From Pseudomonas chlororaphis subsp. aurantiaca (GTDB lineage Bacteria; Pseudomonadota; Gammaproteobacteria; Pseudomonadales; Pseudomonadaceae): 64,000 nucleotides of DNA. Positions 59,999-64,000 of this stretch are shown in pieces. Position 1 is the stretch's first letter. The number at the start of each line of letters is the position of its first letter. A program made the translations under genes and the position numbers. The DNA lies in the NCBI RefSeq assembly GCF_013466605.1, contig NZ_CP059162.1, forward strand, positions 1,178,001 to 1,242,000. Reading direction: 5' to 3'. The notes beneath the pieces were generated by a model. That model did not search any database. It was not told the DNA's origin and saw only the letters and a list, made by a program, of their open reading frames with translations.

Positions 59999-61150
59999 TC
60001 ACCTACCGCCCATGATTGCGATGTAGTCCTGGGTCCAGCGGCTGTACGGCACGAACTTGCCGCCCTCGGCCTGCGGGGTTTTCCAGAAGGCGATCTTGTC
60101 GAACTGGTCGAAGCCGTTGGTCTTGCAACCCTCGGCGCCCAGCAGTTCGCTTTCCTTGCAGGCCGCCGGTACGGCCGGCAGCGAGCCGAACCAGGCGGCG
60201 ACGTCGCCCTGGACCTTCGGTGTGAGCGACCAGTCCATCCACTTGTAGGCACAGTTGGGGTGCTTGGCCTCGCTGTGCAGCATGGTGGTGTCGGCCCAGC
60301 CGGTGGCCCCTTCCTTGGGAATGGTCGAGGCGATCGGCTGTTTCTCGTTGATCAGGCCGTTGACCTGATACGGCCAGGAACTGGCGGCGACCACGCCTTC
60401 GTTCTTGAAGTCGCTCATCTGCACCGTGGTGTCGTGCCAGTAGCGGTGGATCAGCGGCTGCTGGGCGCGCAGCAGGTCGAGCACCGCCTTGTACTGGGCT
60501 TCGGTCAATTCATAAGGACTCTGGATCCCCAGTTCCGGTTTCGCGCTCTTGAGGTACAGCGCGGCGTCGGCGATGTAGATCGGCCCGTCATAGGCCTGCA
60601 CGCGGCCCTTGTTGGATTTGCCGTCCGGCAGGTTCTGCGCGTCGAACAGTACGCTCCAGCTGGTCGGCGCCTGCTTGAAGACGGTGGTGTTGTACATCAG
60701 CACGTTCGGGCCCCACTGGTAGGGCGTACCGTAGGTCTGCTTGTCGACCACGTACCAGGGCGCGTCCTTGAGGCGCGGATCGAGGTTTTTCCAGTTGGGA
60801 ATCAGCGCGGTGTTGATCGGCTGTACGCGCTTGCCGACGATCAGTCGCAGGGAGGCGTCGCCGGACGCGGTGACCAGGTCGTAGCCGCCCTTGGCCATCA
60901 GGCTGACCATCTCGTCGGAGGTGCCCGCGGTCTTGACGTTGACCTTGCAACCGGTCTCCTTCTCGAAGCCGGTGACCCAGTCGTAATTCTTGTCGCTTTC
61001 GCCACGTTCGATGTAGCCGGGCCAGGCCACGATATCCAGCTGGCCTTCGCCGGCGCCGACGGCCTTGAGCGGTTCGGCGGCCTGGAGGCTGGCGCTGGCC
61101 AGCAGGGCGGTAGTGATTGCACTGAGCAGTGCGGTCTTGTGCACGAACAT
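59999..61150 (-). CDS. ydcS: Periplasmic binding protein of the YdcS/PotD type
   Basis: A 383-residue substrate-binding protein with a signal peptide (MFVHKTALLSAITTALLASA). Motifs LDIVAWPGYIERGESDKNYD, GGYDLVTASGDASLRLIVGK, YGTPYQWGPNVLMYNT and HRYWHDTTVQMSDFKNEGV match E. coli YdcS closely by recollection. It probably captures putrescine- or GABA-type substrates for YdcTUV. 87 bases separate it from the upstream dehydrogenase gene on the same strand. Confidence 0.92.
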   Translation of the reverse strand: MFVHKTALLSAITTALLASASLQAAEPLKAVGAGEGQLDIVAWPGYIERGESDKNYDWVTGFEKETGCKVNVKTAGTSDEMVSLMAKGGYDLVTASGDASLRLIVGKRVQPINTALIPNWKNLDPRLKDAPWYVVDKQTYGTPYQWGPNVLMYNTTVFKQAPTSWSVLFDAQNLPDGKSNKGRVQAYDGPIYIADAALYLKSAKPELGIQSPYELTEAQYKAVLDLLRAQQPLIHRYWHDTTVQMSDFKNEGVVAASSWPYQVNGLINEKQPIASTIPKEGATGWADTTMLHSEAKHPNCAYKWMDWSLTPKVQGDVAAWFGSLPAVPAACKESELLGAEGCKTNGFDQFDKIAFWKTPQAEGGKFVPYSRWTQDYIAIMGGR

Positions 61151-61237
61151 GGGGAAACCCTCTTCTTCAAATTATGGTCGGGGCAGTTGTGAACGTGATG
61201 GAGCGCGCCCTAAGGGCTTGTTATTAGCTTAGTGCCG

Positions 61238-62728
61238 TTATTCCAGGTCATTGCCGTGGCGGGCCATGATGTGGCGCACCACGCTGTAGTCCTGCAGCGA
61301 ATCGCTGGACAGGTCCTTGCCGTAGCCGGAGCGTTTCAAGCCGCCGTGGGGCATTTCGCTGGCCAGCATGAAATGGCTGTTGATCCAGGTGCAGCCGTAT
61401 TGCAGGCGGGCCGCCACCTGCATGGCCTTGTCCAGGTTCTGGGTCCAGACCGACGAGGCCAGGCCGTATTCGGAGTCGTTGGCCCACTCCACCGCCTGCG
61501 CCAGCTCGTCGAAACGGGTGACGGTGACCACCGGGCCGAACACTTCGCGCTGGACGATTTCATCCTGCTGCCGGCAGCCGGCCAGCAGGGTCGGCTGGTA
61601 ATAGAAGCCGGCGCCCGAATGCACCGCCGCGCCGGTGATCCGTTCGATATGCGGCTGGCCCAGGGCACGCTCGACGAAGCTGGCCACGCGGTCGCGCTGG
61701 CGGGTGCTGATCAGCGGACCGATCTCGTTGTCGGCATCGCGCTTGCCGGCGAACCGCAGGCTGCTCACGGCGGCGCCCAGCTCGGCTACCAGGCGGTCAT
61801 GGATCCCACCCTGGGCGTAGATCCGACAGGCCGCGGTGCAGTCCTGGCCGGCGTTGTAGTAGCCGTAGTTGCGCACGCCTTCGACCACGGCCTGCAGGTC
61901 GGCATCGTTGCAGACGATCACCGGGGCCTTGCCGCCCAGTTCCAGGTGCGTGCGTTTCAGGGTTTTCGAGGCGGCCTGGAGGATCTTCTGCCCGGTGACG
62001 ATATCGCCGGTCAGCGACACCATGCGCACCTTGGGATGGCTGACCAGGTGGCTGCCGACGCCTTCGCCACCGCCGCAGACAATGTTCAGCACGCCGCGCG
62101 GCAGCAACTCGGCCAGGGTCGGCGCCAGGGCCAGGATCGACAGTGGGGTGTGCTCCGACGGCTTGAACACCAGGGTATTGCCGGCGGCCAGGGCCGGGGC
62201 GATCTTCCAGGCGGCCATCATGATCGGGTAGTTCCATGGCGCGATGGACGCCACTACGCCTATAGGGTCGCGCCGCACCATGCTGGTGTAGCCCGGCAGG
62301 TACTCGCCGGCCAGCTGGCCGGTCTGGCAGCGCACCGCGCCGGCAAAAAAACGGAACACGTCGACGGTGGCGCCGAGATCATCCTGGCGCGCCAGGTGCA
62401 GCGGTTTGCCGCAATTCAGCGATTCCAGGCGGGCCAGGTGGTCGGCCTGCTTTTCCACGGCATCGGCAATCGCCAGGAGGATGTTCGAGCGTTGCTGGGG
62501 CGTGGTTCGCGACCAGTCGGTAAAGGCGCGGTGGGCGGCGAGGATCGCGCCTTCCACCTGTTCGCTGCTGGCCTCGGCGATCTGGGTCAGCACTTCGCCG
62601 GTGGCCGGGTTGAGGATCGGCTCGACAAGGCCCTGGCCGGCGACCAATTCGCCATCGATCAACAAAGCGGTGGACAACGGAGTCTGCGCGCCAGCCATTT
62701 TCCGGGTTCTCTTTTCTTGTATGGCCAT
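61238..62728 (-). CDS. Second aminoaldehyde dehydrogenase, paralogous to PatD
   Basis: A 496-residue ALDH with [36 protein letters not shown] and the catalytic cysteine in [11 protein letters not shown]. Much of its sequence can be aligned with the 55433-56857 enzyme by eye, indicating paralogy. ATG at 62728 is chosen because GGAG lies about seven bases upstream. An ATG at 62698 would shorten it by ten residues. It lies between the LysR gene and ydcS, so it is likely the first structural gene of the cluster. Confidence 0.85.
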   Translation of the reverse strand: MAIQEKRTRKMAGAQTPLSTALLIDGELVAGQGLVEPILNPATGEVLTQIAEASSEQVEGAILAAHRAFTDWSRTTPQQRSNILLAIADAVEKQADHLARLESLNCGKPLHLARQDDLGATVDVFRFFAGAVRCQTGQLAGEYLPGYTSMVRRDPIGVVASIAPWNYPIMMAAWKIAPALAAGNTLVFKPSEHTPLSILALAPTLAELLPRGVLNIVCGGGEGVGSHLVSHPKVRMVSLTGDIVTGQKILQAASKTLKRTHLELGGKAPVIVCNDADLQAVVEGVRNYGYYNAGQDCTAACRIYAQGGIHDRLVAELGAAVSSLRFAGKRDADNEIGPLISTRQRDRVASFVERALGQPHIERITGAAVHSGAGFYYQPTLLAGCRQQDEIVQREVFGPVVTVTRFDELAQAVEWANDSEYGLASSVWTQNLDKAMQVAARLQYGCTWINSHFMLASEMPHGGLKRSGYGKDLSSDSLQDYSVVRHIMARHGNDLE

Positions 62729-62832
62729 GGTGCTCTCCAGTGACGGAGGCCCGGCCCTCTCTGGACGGATGATCAGAGACTAGTGGCGGGGCCGGCGCTC
62801 GACAAATACTAAATACTGAATGCAGCGTTCGA

Positions 62833-63747
62833 TTAAATAGATGGCTTGCGCCCGCCGTGGGGCTGTTCGCGGGCCACGGTCAGGAACGGGTCCACCAGCG
62901 CCGGGCGCGCCGTGCCGCGGCGCCAGGCCAGGCCGACGTCGAGGGTCTGGCTGAGGTCGGCGATGGGCCGGGCTTCGATGATGTCGCCCTCCAGCGACCA
63001 GGGGCGATAGGTCATGTCCGGCTGGATCGATACCCCGAGCCCGGCCGCCACCAGGCTGCGCACCGCTTCGGTGGAGGCGGTGCGCAAGGTGATGCGCGGC
63101 TGCAGGCCGGCGCCGGACCACAGGCGCTGGGCGTTGCGGTCCATTTCATCGACGTTGAGCTGGATCAGCGGCTCGCGGGCGACATCCGCCAGGTTGATGC
63201 TGTCGTGTTCCAGCAGCGGATGCTGGGCGGGCAGCCACAGGCGGTGAGGGGAGTGGGTCAGCACTTCGGTTTGCAGGGCGTGGCGGTCCTCGAGGTTGGA
63301 GAGGATCAACACCCCGACGTCGATTTCGCCGCTGACCAGCAGGTGCTCGATGTACGGGCGCTCATCCTCCATCACGCGGATTTCCACATTGGGGTAGGCA
63401 CGCTGGAAACGCGTGAGCAAGTCCGCCAGGTAGTAACCGGCGACCAGGCTGGTCACGCCGACGATCAACTGGCCGGCCACCTGGTCGGTGCTCTGTTGCA
63501 GGCTGCGCTTGGCGTTGTCGACCGTGGCCAGGATCAGGTGCGCCTGGCGCAGGAACTGGTGGCCCTGGTGGGTCAGGGTCATGCCCTTGGCGTGGCGGTT
63601 GAACAGGCTGACGCCGATTTCCTGTTCGAGCTGCTGGATCGCCAGGGTCAGGGTCGACTGGGAAATGAACACCGCCTGGGCGGCGGACGAGATCGAGCCG
63701 GTCTCGGCCACGGCGATGAAGTGACGGATCTGGCGCAGGGTCATCAT
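62833..63747 (-). CDS. LysR-family transcriptional regulator
   Basis: A 304-residue regulator with a winged HTH (TLRQIRHFIAVAETGSISSA, QSTLTLAIQQLEQEIGVSLF) and a LysR substrate domain (QLIVGVTSLVAGYYLADLLT). It sits at the head of the dehydrogenase/ydc cluster on the same strand, an unusual position compared with the divergent arrangement of many LysR genes; autogenous or read-through control is possible. ATG at 63747 is favoured; a TTG at 63753 and ATG at 63744 are alternatives. It replaces the GntR/MocR-type ydcR seen in E. coli. Confidence 0.85.
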   Translation of the reverse strand: MMTLRQIRHFIAVAETGSISSAAQAVFISQSTLTLAIQQLEQEIGVSLFNRHAKGMTLTHQGHQFLRQAHLILATVDNAKRSLQQSTDQVAGQLIVGVTSLVAGYYLADLLTRFQRAYPNVEIRVMEDERPYIEHLLVSGEIDVGVLILSNLEDRHALQTEVLTHSPHRLWLPAQHPLLEHDSINLADVAREPLIQLNVDEMDRNAQRLWSGAGLQPRITLRTASTEAVRSLVAAGLGVSIQPDMTYRPWSLEGDIIEARPIADLSQTLDVGLAWRRGTARPALVDPFLTVAREQPHGGRKPSI

Positions 63748-63937
63748 GGGCAATCACCGGTCAGGCGTTTTTATCGATTTTTTCGAGTGTATATCTTTTT
63801 AATCGAACGACTGCCCAGGCATATGACCGAGCCCGGCGAAGCAACATCTGGAAGCACACTCGAGCCCAGGCGCAGGGCACTTCGATCTAGGCTGGTGGCC
63901 TTATTGATTCGATCAACTCAAGTTGCTGGAGGTTTGG

Positions 63938-64000
63938 ATGAACACCCGTGGATTGCTCGATCAATTGCTCAAGTCCGGCCAGGAGCTGTTGCAGAACAAG
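63938..64000 (+). CDS. DUF533/TerB-like protein, 3' end outside window
   Basis: Only 21 codons are visible (MNTRGLLDQLLKSGQELLQN...), preceded by GGAGG at 63928-63932. The N-terminus is typical of the DUF533 (YebE-like, TerB-related) inner membrane proteins. Divergent from the LysR gene. The identification is provisional because the rest is out of view. Confidence 0.55.
   Translation, partial: MNTRGLLDQLLKSGQELLQNK

Overview
The window reads as chromosomal backbone of a Pseudomonas of the fluorescens/protegens/chlororaphis type. It is GC-rich and densely coded. The protein sequences and gene order follow the Pseudomonas pattern I know from P. aeruginosa: lepA-lepB-rnc-era-recO-pdxJ, then mltF-purL-nag, then purT-ffh-rpsP-rimM-trmD-rplS-xerD-dsbC-hom-thrC-recJ. 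Species cannot be fixed from sequence reading alone. No rRNA, tRNA, CRISPR array, prophage or complete insertion sequence was seen.

Layout. 1-5.9 kb: translation, secretion and RNA-processing genes (3' end of lepA, lepB, rnc, era, recO, pdxJ), with a decayed DUF4845 gene between lepB and rnc. 6-12 kb: lytic transglycosylase mltF divergent from purL, followed by a small NIF3-like gene. 12-19.4 kb: an N-acetylglucosamine PTS operon on the minus strand (nagR-nagA-nagB-nagF-nagE) whose probable operator lies in the spacer of its promoter. 19.5-24.4 kb: L,D-transpeptidase, two Nudix hydrolases separated by a 264-bp MITE-like element, gamma-carbonic anhydrase, DUF1289, a VUT-family membrane protein and purT. 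24.4-28.2 kb: MHS-family transporter, CNNM/CorC-type protein and ypjD. 28.3-32.4 kb: ffh, the rpsP-rimM-trmD-rplS operon and a thioesterase. 32.5-39.2 kb: cation/proton antiporter, xerD, dsbC, hom and thrC.

39.2-46.7 kb looks like an accessory block: a BvgS/RocS-like hybrid sensor kinase, a REC-EAL protein with a degenerate EAL site, a NarL-type regulator, two small genes and a periplasmic binding-like protein. 46.7-51.8 kb holds a class III CoA-transferase, yaeQ, recJ and an Old Yellow Enzyme. 51.9-55.4 kb holds opgD, a GNAT acetyltransferase, small membrane proteins (one apparently frameshifted) and an unknown exported protein. 55.4-63.7 kb, all on the minus strand, is a LysR regulator, an aldehyde dehydrogenase and a ydcSTUV-patD-type polyamine/GABA-precursor transport and oxidation cluster, so two paralogous dehydrogenases flank one transporter. 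The window ends inside a DUF533/TerB-like gene.

How the parts fit. The nag genes form one pathway: uptake and phosphorylation of GlcNAc (NagF, NagE), deacetylation (NagA), deamination (NagB) and repression (NagR). The sensor, REC-EAL and NarL proteins are a plausible RocSAR-like signalling trio. The ydc/pat cluster couples polyamine-type uptake to aminoaldehyde oxidation. Palindromic REP-type repeats of two families sit in many intergenic gaps.
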